DNA of 64,000 nucleotides, taken from contig JAHEWK010000004.1 in NCBI GenBank assembly GCA_020740775.1, positions 2,542,001 to 2,606,000 of the forward strand, given 5' to 3'. Numbering within the stretch: the stretch's first letter is position 1; each line of letters begins with the position of its first letter. A program made the position numbers and the translations under genes. This document shows positions 31,301 through 44,819 of this stretch, piece after piece. The notes under the pieces are model-generated. The model did not search any database and was not told where the DNA came from. It was given only the letters and a program-made list of their open reading frames with translations. Source of the DNA: Ilyonectria destructans. Lineage: Eukaryota; Ascomycota; Sordariomycetes; Hypocreales; Nectriaceae.

Positions 31301-34143
31301 ATGAACTCGTTTGTGCTTGCTAACAACTCCGCTCCTGGAGGAGTCGCGTCATGGATTGTTGGTCACGATCTCCTCATCGCTACAGCTCTCACACCTCAAC
31401 GCCAATAAGGTTCCTACATGAAAGTCCCTTGACAGCATCACTCGGCTCTGCATCCCCTTCCACCCTAGGGCCGCAAATTTTGAATTCCCCGGGGGCCAAT
31501 ATCACCGTCACACCGTCACGTCTACAACGGGCGGAACTTAGCCGATGCTTGCGTTAACATCCTGGAGTTGCCAAGTCATCCTCGACCCGTTACGGCTCCG
31601 CTGCGCAACGCTCATTACGTACATTCGACGCCCTTCTAAACGTTGGTTGCCAATTTATGCGACCTTGGTCGTCCACGGTATAATGGCATTAGAGGGGATG
31701 TACGGGACCTAAGAGATGCCAAGATGACCCGTCGCCCAAGTTTAAAAAATTGTCCACTTCACTACTACTAGAATTGACGGGGACAATGGACAACCGCTCC
31801 ATATAGATAACGTCTAAAGTACTCATTTTCTCGACCATCTGACATAAAGCATTATCACCGCAGGTTGTCATCAATACGACTGCCTAGGTCTCGAATACTG
31901 CCGACAACCAGGACCGGGTTCTTCGGGACCTTTTTGACTCGATGCAGTCGACTGGGTGGGCATTACAGGGTCTGGGTTCAGAAACAACATCGTACAACAA
32001 CCGGAAGCCCAAAAAGGCCCTCTCTTGGGCATCGGGATGAATTGGAGAAATCCGAACGACTCCGATTAGGCTGAAAGCCGGTCATACCCGGCCTTGGGCA
32101 GCTCTCGGATCTCGACAGACGACGGTTTCCCCTGAGACAGGTGTTATGATTCCTCTTGATGAGGCAGGGCAAACAAACGGCAATGATCGACAGCGAGGGT
32201 ACTTGCCCCCCCGTATTCTGGAACGCCTAGGACATCTCTCGCCAAGTGCAACACCTACATGCTTCTTCGACAAGAGAGGGGACATCGCGACCTGTCGAAC
32301 TCCCAACAATGCCACTCTACGCTTGCCATACACTCCTTTTCGCCCATCTAGAGACGGCCTAAGATTCACAACAACCTTCCCATGCAACCACATCTCCCTG
32401 ACGAATGCCAGGAGTTAGACTGACCTGTACTTCCGAGGTGCAATTTAAACTACCGCTACTCTTTGATCGAGGCAAGTTGATAACTTCCATGTGCTACATC
32501 AAGGTTGTCCACGAGAAGTTGGTGATATTGAGCGATACTGGTAGGCACCTCATTCCCGCCTAACCAAACCTGCACTCCTTTCACGATGTCATTTTGACAG
32601 AGAGAGGAGATGGACACGAACGGATTTACGGCCGAATTCCTTGTTCCTGCAAGTTTCAGGAAAGCATCTGAGGCATTGCCGAAGCCTTCCCAGCTACGGC
32701 ATCCCGGGATGATTGTTGCTGAGCATTCCCTAGTCTCTTGTTTCACCTATGCCGATCGATTCCCGGTTCTGCCAGTACGGGACGAGCCAGATTCCTTGCG
32801 TCCAAGCTGCCTCGTACGTGATCACATCCTGGCATTTCCCCGAACGGGCTGATACTTTATCGAATCACTGGTGACTGGCAGGTGATCATTCTCTAAAATC
32901 CTTGACTTGCTACACAATATTCCGAAGACTAGACAAATGGCCTGCTCATAGTACAGTCCAGCAACCATTTGCAGCATTGGATACTTGTAAACGTTGCTTT
33001 AGGTTCCCCTGTCCTGCATTGTCAAATACACAGTGAATTCATGCACTGGGTTTTGGCTGCTTCACGCATCGACTTTCAAGAGTTGAGTGCCTAAATATTC
33101 GGCACTGGCCCGAGGCAAGCGTCGAAACTTTGTGTAGTCACTCAAATCGGAGTCATCCTCCAGTATTCGGCTGTAGCAAGGTGGAGAAGGCGTAGACATA
33201 GAATTGTCAGTGTACTGCAGTGACAGCAGCCCAAGAATTTAAAGAATTTTCTCCTTAATTGTAATCATCATCTTATATTAGTAAACTCTTTAAGAGTCTA
33301 GGGAAATTTCCATAATGTCTAGACACAAAGGGATTGCTTAAATGACTGTTGGTGATTGAACATCGGGGGAGCGACGCGAAGAAATCCTCGGCTGCATCTA
33401 TCAATCATGACTGCAAGAAAATAATATGGGAGTTTGGTGTACTAGTAAGTAGGATGGTATTTTTGCGGAGTGTTGAGCTTGTGTCTAGGCTATTAATGAT
33501 TTGAACAGCCTTCTGAATATTGTGTTTATGACGATTCGCGATGACGGAGGCGACCAAATTTGGTCGTCAGAAGTGAATTCCAGGAACCTGATCTTCTGAG
33601 CTATCGCCAAGCCGGTAGTGGCAGTTTCAGATCTCTAACTCACTCAAATTTACATATGTGAATCAGTTGCGAATCGCCTCTCAATAAGCGTCAAGAGGTC
33701 TAGGGTAAGTCATTTGAGCCTCAGGCTCACAGCCCTGAGTGAGACATTATAATCTTACCCAGGTACTCGCATGCCGGTTCATCTTACCTCATCATTCAAG
33801 GCAACGTCAACTCCAGACTCACTGATCGAATTGTTAGTTCTCTCGGCAATACGGCTGTGCAGAAGTAAGCTCCCGACAGCTACAGTGCCGCGGGTTGCTT
33901 GTCGTCGAAGGTTCCGAACTGGATGATCCGAGGATCGTGAGTTGTGAATACGAGAGCCAACCTCACGTTGTCCATGCTTCATCTGGGTTTGGCAATTGAC
34001 CCGGGTTTTCATTAATCGGATCTGATTGATTCATCTTGCTGTGCTGATAGAGCCTTGACTGTGGGACCTTATCGACTGGTCGCGTCATCTATCCACCATC
34101 AATCATCTAAAAACATCTTCAACACCCACATCCATCGCCAACA
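28392..34143. other. Long intergenic region, no supported gene
   Basis: About 5.75 kb. 28.4-31.3 kb is GC-moderate with many short motif-free frames and repeats of GGAGTGG/GGCCGG words near 30.19-30.23 kb. 32.08-32.86 kb has scraps that look coding but are broken by stops. 33.2-33.8 kb is AT-rich. The last few hundred bases should be the promoter of the terpene cyclase gene. Confidence 0.4.
32456..32860 (-). pseudogene. Possible decayed gene fragment
   Basis: On minus, one frame reads about 30 protein-like residues (beginning QDVITYEAAWTQGIWLVPYW, about 32840-32747) and the next frame continues with about 90 residues (with PGCRSWEGFGNASDAFLKL and QVWLGGNEVPTSIAQYHQLL). Together they look like one protein interrupted by a frameshift or an unspliced junction. 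No family recognised; may be chance. Confidence 0.22.
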
Positions 34144-35327
34144 ATGGGTTCCTCGGACATTGCTCCGGCTACAGCGCCTAATTGGCTTGTTCCAGCTTCC
34201 ACAGCCTGCCTCAGCGCCGGAATCACCTTCTGGCTGGCGGCCTACGTCTTCATGATCCGTCGTTCCCTGGCCACCAAAGCGACACCCGCGCCTCTGCTCG
34301 CTCTCGCGCTCAACCTCTCCTGGGAGGTTGTCTATGCGTTTGGAGTGTGCGAAGCGCCAATAGAATTCTTCGGCTTCACGCTATGGCTACTTCTCGACAT
34401 CCCGGTGCTCTACGCCACGCTCAAGACGGCCCCTCGCTCGTTCGCATCGTCGCCTCTCATCGCAAGGAACGTCCCATTACTACTGGGCATCATGTTCTTG
34501 TTTGGCCTGGTCGGCAACGGACTATTCGTCTGGTGGTGGCTCAAGGAGCCGCACCGCGGCTACGGCATCAAATGGGGCAAGACGTGGAAGGGCCGCGAAG
34601 CGCGCGACACTACCGAGTTGGCCTTTTGGTCGGCGGGCGTGGCGCAAATGACCTTCAGCATCAGCGCCCTGGCTATGCTCCTCCAGCGAGGTCACTCAGG
34701 CGGACAAAGCTATGCAATTTGGTGAGTCTTTCTAAGATGCAGTTATCAGACCTTCCGCGTTATTACAAGCCTCGATTACCCAAGGGGGGTGTCTACATCG
34801 ACATCTCTAGGCCTTTTGAGCTATCATTTCGAGCTCGCTTGTTGCCCCTTTTCATTGGATACATGTTGCTTGTCTTAGTTGTTTGATCCACGGAGAATGG
34901 TGCTCTACTGCAGTTTGCGTGTCAGGTGGTGTTTTCCTCAGCCCAAAGATGGCGAGCCCAGTGGTCTGGTTTACACTAGGAACACAGCCGCACACATTCA
35001 AGATGGATGCAGACGGCAATCCCGCAACACCCCGAACCCCCACGATATGACGCCTTGCGCTGACCACATGTTATCTTGCGCAGGTTTTGTCGATTCGTTG
35101 GTACTCTCATGGGACTTCCCGTGACCACTGTCTTGTTGTGGTGGTATTGGCCGGAGGCTCATGGCTTTGTACTCCACCCTCTTGGCATCTTTATCATTGG
35201 TACAGCAACTTGTTGTGACATTGCCTACCCGTTTGTGTTGGCACACGTTCGCTCAACGGAGCGGATCCTCCCCGACGGAACTGTGGTGGCTGGAGAAGAG
35301 AATGCCAACGACAAGAAGCGCCAGTAA
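34144..35327 (+). CDS. Membrane-integral terpene cyclase homologue (PaxB/Pyr4 type)
   Basis: Seven-helix protein of the PaxB/AtmB/Pyr4 family, which protonates an epoxide or alkene to fold prenyl chains into rings in meroterpenoid and indole-diterpene pathways. Two exons, 34144-34721 and 35084-35327, give 273 aa. Conserved blocks: NLSWEVVYAFG with acid E61, DIPVLYATLKTAPRS, QMTFSISALAMLLQRGH, QSYAIWFCRFVGTLMGLP, YWPEAHG and TATCCDIAYPF with acid D238. E61 and D238 match the catalytic pair known from Pyr4 (Glu63, Asp218). A 25-residue hydrophilic insert (from KEPHRGYGIKWGKTWKGRE) sits between helices 4 and 5. The 362-bp intron is long for this window but joins W193-F194 cleanly. No prenyltransferase, GGPP synthase, monooxygenase or P450 lies nearby, so the pathway is unknown. 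Confidence 0.85.
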
Positions 35328-38300
35328 CCTATTGAATGGATGCGCCATGCAGGGGCGACATGCCTGAATAGAATGAGTATGGGCACACGCATCTGTCAGA
35401 ACTCAAATGGAACCAGTTTTTGTTGAGCAATGATAATTGATATGGGAAACGATAGTCGGCATAACCAACTGCCGTCTCACGCCAAGACGCGAAGCAACGA
35501 CGAAAATGTTACAAACAGAGTCACATTAAAAAAGAAAGGCCTGCGGGGCCAGATCAACACTTAGCGGCGGCCGTTCAAGGGGGATGTGCATGGCATGTTG
35601 GTTGTTGGTTGTTGTTGAACTGCCGATGCAACACAAATCCAGGCACCCAGTAGCGGGATCGTGATCTCACGAACAAGGCAAGGCCTAGGCGCAAAAAGCA
35701 ATGGATAGCGCAAGCCCTCAACTAGCTACCGCTCTCTATTGTCGATCATGTGGGATGTCAGCCCGGCTAGTGTTCATGCCCTTCGCTCAAGATGGACGAC
35801 TGCGGCGCTAAGTCTATTATCGTGTGTTTAGGGATGGGTGAAATCTGGCTAGCGCGCCACGGGAATGTCACTGCCTGTTGGTTGTGAAGGGTGGCTTAAA
35901 TGATATGTCACAAAACCGGCAGATCGAACCCTGAACCAGCCGCTCTTGCAGAAAGCTAGCGGTACCTGCTAGCTTTTCTCCTTACTTGATCGGCCTTGCA
36001 CATATACCCTTTAAAGCGAATTACTTTAGCTCTGGGGTGCTGAGCCAACTTACACGACTATTACTTCTGACTCACGGCGAGCGGAAAAGGATGGTCGTTG
36101 TGTCCAACCGAGCTCCCGGAGGTCTCGCGTAGTATCATCATTTGAACACTGGGCCAGGTTCTCCTTGTAGAAGAATTTGGAGCTCGATGCCGTACTGGGC
36201 GATGGTGACGTTGCAGTCCATCGACGGGAAATAGGGAGTGGGGGAGAGACTGCAGGTGGGTAGTCATGGCTGTGGATTCACATGAAGACCGATAGTGGCC
36301 AGACATTGGTTGTGGTGATAAAGATGATTCGATTGTCATTAGATACCAAAAGAATATACATTATCTTGATCTTCGCAATTACCCGTTTCGCCACAGCTGG
36401 AACGAGCTTGGGGACGCTTTCAGTATCTCGCCGCTAGTCACGCCGGACGATACGACCCTGTTTCTTACCGTTGTAATTCCATCCCGTCCCTTCATTCACG
36501 GTAAAATACCCATTCCTACCCAGGCGGTGCATGTGGATGACCGTCCCTGGGATGTCGTTCAGGGATGACTTCGAGGCTTGGTTCCTCTGTTACCAAAATG
36601 CAGGAGACGCAACGGCCATGAAAGCGACTCAGGATTGGGAGATTATACGATTAAACCCTAGCACGAACATCATTAAATACCATGTCTAGACTGGTCTTCG
36701 AAGGCTGTATGGGCTGCCGCCATGTTGTTGGCTTGGCCTATATGACCATGAGTACAGGCCCAAAGTCGGACAATCAAGCGTCGCGTAAATACCCCCCGCA
36801 CCGAATAATATAAATAATAATTGCCAAAGCGCCCCATTATTTAGTTATGAGTAGTTGTTATGATCTAAGTACAATTCTGGTCCCCAAAAGGCGGACTGCT
36901 GCGTTGACAAGTCGCATTGGCGATCAGCTACGCTGTGTTATCCCGCCACACACACACGGAATAGCAATTAGTAGCAAAGGCCGCCCCCATGCATCCACAT
37001 ATTTAATCCTTGTGAGCTGAATACCTGTCACTTTATCTGCCCTATTCTCCTATCTGGGCAAGATCCGGGCAAAGCTGGTGACGATGGGTGTCAAATGCCG
37101 GGAGGAGTTGACAGGGCTGCAGGACGGGAAGCTAGACAAGGGTTGGGACACAACCAACAAGTCTTGGCCAGCGCACTGGCAACCACACGAATAGATCACT
37201 AATCTAACCGTCAATCAACGACTAAGACAAATCGCGTTGAGGCTACATAGTACTAGTCAGATAGTCCCAAGCGGTCGGTAACGAAAGGGATGAGCAAACA
37301 AACCCTTGGGAAGAGGTTAGTGGCACTAAACGACCGGATGAAGGCACCCGAAATGGTTTTAAGTGCTCGAAGCCTGTAGTTGACGTAAGTACTGTTGGTT
37401 CAACACGTCGTGGCTTTTAAGTCTGCAGCCATGTCTCAGAACCCTTGAGAGTCAGCTCCTGACGTAGTAGCAATTTGGGAGAGTTTGCTAGTTCTGCCCT
37501 ATGGGATTCCTCCAAAAGAAGCGAATAGACTTCGCAATGCCACCCTTCCGAGACATTGCTTATGGCTTCATCAGCCAGCCACGAAGCAATTCATGCACGT
37601 AGGGACAAACAGCTTGGCACGCAATAAACTGGAGATAACAATAGGACGCCCAATAAGTTCAAAAGTGAGGCGGACAATGCTAGAGAACGCCATACAAGTC
37701 ACATGTTCAAACACGGGTGCGGGTGCAAGCATCTAATGCCGGGGGTCCCATGATAGGCCGGGGGCCTAGATCGTGGAGTAGGGAATCTTGATGCAGGCTG
37801 GTGGCGGCGTCCATTGTGGCATGAGGTCTTGATCACGTTTCGGCCAGGCTGGCTTGGGCCAAGCCGCCGGTCTTCCAGCATCATAACATGCGGTGGGTGG
37901 GCGGTCGTGCGAGATGGCCCGAGGGTGAGATCCGCGCCTCGGGGCGTGAGGCCATCCGTGATCGCCGATGGGTGGTGAGCCTATGCTCGGAGCGAGTGGC
38001 ATCAGGTTCCGGGCCTCGCGGGGGCAGGACAAAGGCTCCGGATCAGAACACGCGTCGCCCGTTAAGGAAATGCTCCTTTGGGCAAGCGGACACCGAGGAT
38101 GTTTCTCTTGACAATCCCATTGACCCAAAGGTGGGCAGTTTGACAAGGAAATAGAATTTCGCCTGGAGCGCAATGGGGTGTGGAAGTTCTGCAAGTCGAC
38201 CATTTAGGAAATAGGACTCGGGCATGAGGGTTTGACGCCGTTTGAAGTTTGACATACAGGGGGCTTTGCGAATAGGCGGGGGTTTGCAGGGCGAACGAGA

Positions 38301-41300
38301 TGCAGTTAACCGGGGTTCGTGGATCTTCTCGAAGCGATCCCCATCGGCCCTTGCTCGCGTCATCTCGGCGATATGTCATGGATATCATGGATGGACGAGT
38401 GTGTGATGCTTGGCTGTCATGGATATCGTCCGGATAATTGTTCACAGGCCTCGTATTACACTAGAGCCCACAAGTCCGGCGTTTAAAGAATCGCCCTAAA
38501 GGCTCTGGAGCCCTAGGAGCCCTGCAGCGCCCTCGCAGCGACCCTCGTAACGCTTTCGGCGCCGTGGTCCAGCGGCGTGGATTCTTTTTTGAAGCTGTTG
38601 ACCGAGCAGTTGCCACACTTTTCCGCCTGTCAATGCCCTTCCATGCACACCCCCTTCAGGGCATCGCAGGCCCTAGGAACCCCCGAGACGCTGGAGACGT
38701 TCGAGACGCTTCCCGAGTAGACGGTTTAGCATTGACACCTTGGCGCCTGGACGAGTGGCCAGGAAACCCTTGCACCGCGTCCGAGTGAGGCGGGTTTGGA
38801 TGTCCGAGCCCTCGCAAGCGTACATAGTAGCTCTCAGTAGCCACCTTACGACTTGTCAAGGCTGCGCCACGGACAACCTCGGTGAACTCGCCAAACGCAG
38901 CCGACGGCTTTGGAACCGAGCTTCGATGTCGCAAGACGGTGGCCAACATCGCTGGCCGTGCGTTGGCTGCGACGGCCGCGAACGTCCCTGGCCTTTCCGA
39001 CGCTCCCACCTCGGTGAGCGACGACCTTCAAGGGACTCCCCAGTAGAACCGTATGCAGGGTTCGACACCGGTGAGTTCGTTGTGGGGTAGACGTCTTCTA
39101 GACGGTGATGGGTGCAGTCCACCAAGTACCATACAGCAAGTCCGCTATGTCACACCAGGGGTCTGGCTCGCCTGCCCGCGCAGCCGGAGCTGTTGGCTGC
39201 GACGGACTGCAGCCTTCATCCGGGGCATCCATCGCCCCTTGAAATGCCAAATCTCAATCCTCATGTGATGGCTTCATTGTGCGCGCAACAACAGCCAAGG
39301 CCGCAGTCGCACTCGGCACTTCTGCTGCGCAATGGACGCTATAGCAGTAACTAGGGGAGCACGTCAACGCTGACCCCTCTCACACCTTGGCCGCATCCCA
39401 CGCCAGACCAGGTTGGCATCGTGACTGAGCGTGGGGTTTCCCGGTCACACACGTGGAATTGGCGAGGGATGAGGGATAATTGCAGGTGCTTCCCACGGGC
39501 CCTCGGTGACGGAAAGCTCGCATGATGACCCGAAATGACGAAATGACGAAACCATCCCTAAATCATCATGACGGAGCATTGACGACTCGGAGGAGAGTCG
39601 ACTGCTTGACACATCAGGAGGATGCGGAGCTCGCCGTTGTCCTGGGATATTCCCTCCTCTAGTTTACACCCCCATCAACTCTCGGCCAAGTATCATCAAA
39701 TATGACCCACGCTGTTTGACACCAGCACACCCTCCTCTATCAAGGGCTGGCACATGCGAGATCCGATGGGGAATCCCCTCTTCGAGTACTACCAGCCTTT
39801 GAGGCTCCCGCATTACACGTTGGGTGACACAAAAGTTAGAGTGCTGTGGCAGTGAGGCATCCTCGTAGTAATTACCTGCCCCCTACGGCGCTTCATTCCG
39901 CCAACTGATTGCTCGTTTTCCACCAGCACCAGCACCTACCACCCTAGCCAAAGTAAATTACTGAGACAAGGGACCTTTGTGATGGAGCGCTTGCTAACAT
40001 CACCTTCCTTATAATGGGCATATCAACCCCAACTAGGCCTAATGTGGCAATTTTTAGAGGCTCAAGATTCGAACATCTTATCTCATGTGCAAATTTCAGT
40101 GAATGACCTCTAGATATGCGGTCATGCTCTGGTGTAGGAGGGCATGCCGTGTTGGTGATTGGAGATTGGGGAGAGGCGGTAGGCGGCGAGTCCCTAACAG
40201 CTGCAGGTCTACTAATTAGTGACAGTCCTCAGAAGCCGGAGTGTTGTTTCAACGACACATCGAGTGGGCCATCATGCACCACACGCAATCTTCCAGGGAG
40301 GTGTGTAGACAAGGCGAACAACCGACGACGGCATGACCGAATACTCGCTTCCGGAGCCCAATTGTAAAAGGCCCTATGGGTTGATAAGAAAGGGATCCAA
40401 CGTGTAGGGCTGTTTGTCTCACAGTGAAATTCTTGGAAAGTGGATTCTGCTGTAGATGCAAGTAGGGTAGCATCAGGCGATTGACTAGGGCGCTGGCTTG
40501 AGCTGGTAATGGCAGCTGCTGGGCCCATTTGTTATCATGGGGCGCGGTCCAGCTGGCTGGTAGAGATACAGGCACTGATACTCGCGGCTATGTATGATAT
40601 GATGTGATAGCAAAGATTAAGGTTTAGGACGGATGAGCGAAGGCGTAGATAATGGTAAACGAAGCATCTCCGGAGTCTTATCAACGCCAAAACGAGGTAA
40701 AGAAGTGAGGGACCTTTGCCTCCAAGACCGTCAATGCGACCAAGGCGATGTCCCATGAGACATCGACCCCCATCCTCCAACTTCCAGTCACTACGATCAT
40801 CCGGCGCCATCTCCCACTCGCCCCCCTCCTCAGAACACCAGACCGCCTACCCACGTTTACACCCCACGTTGAGATCTCTGGCGCGCAGCTCTCCCCACCG
40901 GCTGAGATTACCTCATACGTTGTTTTCGTACGTGACACAATCGCAGCGCGCACACGCCCCCTTGGCACGCAATCGCAATCGCCATCGCCATCTCGTAGCC
41001 GGTGAGCGAAGCCAGGCGGTGGCTGCATCTCGGAACGGGTCGATGGCAGGCGGGCTGCGGTAATTGTCCGACGTGCCGGCGCGAGCGGGCGGCGCACGTG
41101 TCTCATCCCACGGAGAAGTGGACATGATCGGGATGAACCACTGCGCTGCAATGGTAGTCCATCACAGGACGGTACCTAACTACTCGGTAGTCTGCTATGT
41201 AGTATACACACCGCACACGCTGCACCTACAAGTCGTGCATGCTGTTAGGGATGCCGCATTGACTATTGTGGTTGCAGAGGTTTTATGTGTTTACCCGCGC

Positions 41301-44300
41301 TTCCCAAGCACCGTCTCGCAAAGCAGGTATTGAATCAGCAAGCGTTGTTGTCTCTCATCTCACCGTCGTCCGTCAACTTTTGAGGCCCCTAACTAGACCT
41401 CATCGAACGCGCAACAATCAAGGTTTTGCTGCCAGCCACCTAGGAGCAGGAGTAGGCCGCATGGGTAAGTCCGACTCCCAAGGACGACCCGCCAAGTACG
41501 TGTTTGGTATCGTTGTCGGCTGCTAATGCCTGCTAGACCCATTTGTGTGTGTTTTTCTACGACTTTTCTAGTTCATGTTAGATAACTACCGTGAACCTCT
41601 CCCGCCAGTCAGCGTCCACGGAGGCGTCGGAGCGTCGGAGGGTTCTAAGACAATACCCTTAGACGGCAACCCGAACTGGGCCAGTGTTGGCGCAGTGGCG
41701 GCAGCAGTGGCGGCGAGTGAGAGCCAGGGGGGATGTCAAGGCAGCAGACAAGGGGCTTCTGTGAAGAGTGAAAGCAGCGAGTGGGGGAAGAGACAACTAC
41801 CGTAAAGTCCCCTAGCGGCAGCAAGTAGACGAAGAAAAAGCAAACACGACGACAAATCCTTGGCCACTTCTCCCACCATGGACGCGCGAGACGGAACGAG
41901 TAGGGCTGGCGGCGCGCTGCAGTAGCGTTGGCGGAAAGTACAGGGGACGACGACGCCCTGAACGACAGGAGAAGCAACATGGGTATTGACAACCGCCAGA
42001 ACTTGTTGGACCAGTGGGCGAGCATTGGCCAGATTATTGAGACGATCTACCTCCGTAGGCGACCGTGGGACGATAAATGAAGTCTAGTGGATCGAATCAG
42101 GCCGCCAGGAGAGACGGTCTGGGATAAGGGGGACGGGTGAATTGGCATGGCATTGCAGTGCAGGGCATGGCAGGGCCTCGCAGCATGGCGACATGGCGTA
42201 CATAGGCGCGGTAGTCGATGAGAAAAGCCAGGTGATGCCATGTGTTCAGGTGTCTGCATCCCTAGCTGTCTGCATCCGCAACGTACTACATCCTATGTAC
42301 GTCCGAGCTGTGCTGTAACTCTACGGCGCATGCGTCTAGGTTGTCGAACTGGGCAGCGTTGCAACCCTCCTCCGTTGTTGGTTGACGCATAATAATTTTT
42401 GGTCGTCTATATCGGCAGACGGGTATAGGAGAAGCTCGATCAGTGCTATTTCTAGACCCACGACTTGTCTCTGGCGCATGCACAGACTCAGACACGGACC
42501 GCATCGACGTCTCAGAGAGTCTCAGGTGAGCCTCATTTCATCTGCGCAATTATCAATCTCCATCGTTGCCATAGTTATCTCCTGGATGCGTCGTCCGCTA
42601 TGATCACCATCTGCCATCTGCTCGGGAGAGCAGCGGCTACTGCACTTCTCACAGCACCTACCACATAGCCTCGCAAACTAGCTACGAGAAAATAGATAGT
42701 AAATACAGCTCATCAGCTAAATCGAAGCCGCCCCAAACTCTCGCGAAGCAGCATGCTTTGGCAGCCAACCAAGCCCTCGACGGCCGGCACTGAAGGCGGG
42801 GAGCCAGGGGCCAGGGTTACAGGGCACGAGATGCCGCCACGCGTCGACGGCCAACGGGGATCCATTCCAACCCACCGGAGCCACCCCAATCGCAACAGCT
42901 GTGGCTCTCCAGCGGTGGCGAGCGGTTGGCCGGCGACCGGGACCTCGTCACCTTGCGGGGAAACTCTCTTCTACGGAGCCTCGTGTACTGGGGATTCTGT
43001 TTGGGCAGAGACATATGCCACCGCCCAACAGTCACAACGCCGCGAATCGAATCGTCGGTGGCAATGCTAGAGGGGGAAACTCAGAGGGGATGCAAAAACG
43101 CTAAGCTGCCTCAGCGGCGGGAGCGGGAGAGCGTCACGGGCCGAGCGCCTAGTTCCAAACGCCCTCCGCTGGCATGCCTCTCTCGTGAACGGTGATCCCA
43201 CATCGCTAGCTGTACGACCCGGCGGTAGCGGCGTGTAGGATTGCGAGCGGCGATGGTTCCTGACTCGAGGTGCGTCCACCAGAACCCACGAGACCTCATT
43301 CCATGGGGCCTTGCAACTACTAAGGCGACCCGGATGGCCTGGCGGAGCGCATAGGGTGTGTTTTCTCCTTCGACATGCGTTCTCGCTTGGTGTTTCCTCG
43401 ATGGGTCTTCGCTCACCGTTCACCGTGATGCTGCTGCTGCCGCCGGGGGTTGGGTGATGCGAACCAGATGCACGCGTAGACTGCAGATGTGATGATGCCA
43501 AGACGTGATGTGCAAAAACTTTGCCTTGTTTATCTCTTTGTATTTTCCCTGCGCCGAACAGTATGTATGGTAATCGTACCTGTCTGTGGTTCCAGTCGAT
43601 GGAGTGTAGCAAAAAAGAACTAAGACTACATGTAAAACACGGAATGATCCAGGCCCTGAACCCCAAATCTTCCTTATCCATCCCAGTTATGTCGCCATGG
43701 TGTGGCAAAACGAAAAACGCCATGCCGAGAGAGTACAGTGATGGGAAAGGCAACAAACCCCCCAAACAAGACATTTCCCAAGCCATCAATGAGTGCCCGT
43801 AATCCCAAATGCCCATTTCCTTGTCCATGCACCCCAAGAAAACAAAAGGAAAGAAAAAAAAAATCGCGCCAGTTGCTCCCCCTACCAATACCGTTCTGTC
43901 TCATTCCCCCACGTCCCGAGGCTTGATCACTGGGGTTGATTGATCCCGTCTGTCATCCGTCCGAACCTGGACACCGGGACCACGCCATGACCTGTGGGCC
44001 GAATCCCACGGCGGCCGCGGCCATCCCACCATGCGAGAGAGCCTTGTCGTTGACCGCCCTGAGGCTGGTTGTGGCGTCCAATGCTGGCCCAGGAGGTGCC
44101 ATTTGGGGGCGGTTGAATGAGGGTGTCGTGGGCCCGGATCTAAGGCTTGAGCGTCGCTGGTTTCCCTGGTGCTAGTGGCTGCCGGGCCCGCCGTTCGCTC
44201 TTAGCCCAAATCCATCGCCCATGTTTCTGAACCCCAGTTCACACCACCGTTGATCGACGCCCAACACTGCGCAGGCCTCCCTCCGTTAACTCGATGTTGC

Positions 44301-44819
44301 AGAGTGAGGAGAAGTCGTGTTGTGTGAGGGGCAGGTTTGCACCCAGAGTACCAAGTCTTTATCCGTTCCAAACCCAGCCAAAAGGAAAAAAGGAAAGAAA
44401 ATATCATGCTTCGCTCGCGCCCTCAGTCAAAGTCCCCAAATTTCTGGTGTCATTTTTTCTTTTTCTTTTCGGTTTCGGTTTCGGAGCGTCCGTTTGTCGA
44501 AATGTAGGTAATAGTCCGTCCTGCGTTCGCCGTAGTCCCACCCTCCATCTCACCGGCTATGGTGGGGTCGACGGGTGGAAGGACCCTCAAGTGTGCAGGC
44601 CGCAGGAGGGTGGAAGGTGGAGAGATGGAAGAATTCGTCGTTTTTGTCTCAGTTTTCAAATCGCCCGGGAAAAGGTGGGTTCATGTTATGCTCGAAATCG
44701 ACATGTGGGGTCCGCGTCGGGACGTGTCTTAGCCGCTTCGTTGGGTATCATATCGCAGGTCGGGTAGCGGCGGAGAGCGTAGAGGGTCGAGATATTCCGA
44801 CCTGCGGGGAGGGCCGTTC
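35328..44819. other. Gene desert, left half
   Basis: About 9.5 kb with no gene I can support. 36.3-37.1 kb is AT-rich. 37.7-39.3 and 40.7-43.9 kb are GC-richer, with random-looking frames up to 273 codons (43067-43888 minus). A good-looking intron signal lies at about 41464-41536 on plus (GTAAGT, GCTAAT, CTAG) just after an ATG, but no sensible protein follows. No tRNA or 5S rRNA found. Confidence 0.4.

Noticed and set aside
34182..34886. 234-codon frame on plus over the terpene cyclase gene
   Set aside because: Shifted-frame shadow of the cyclase first exon; Arg/His-rich and without membrane segments.
38560..38630. tRNA-like D-arm words (GTGGTCCAGCGGCGTGG)
   Set aside because: No anticodon stem and no T arm follow.
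43067..43888. 273-codon frame on minus
   Set aside because: Longest frame in the desert, but it has a poly-Phe start from an A-rich run, no domain, no conserved pattern and no splice context.
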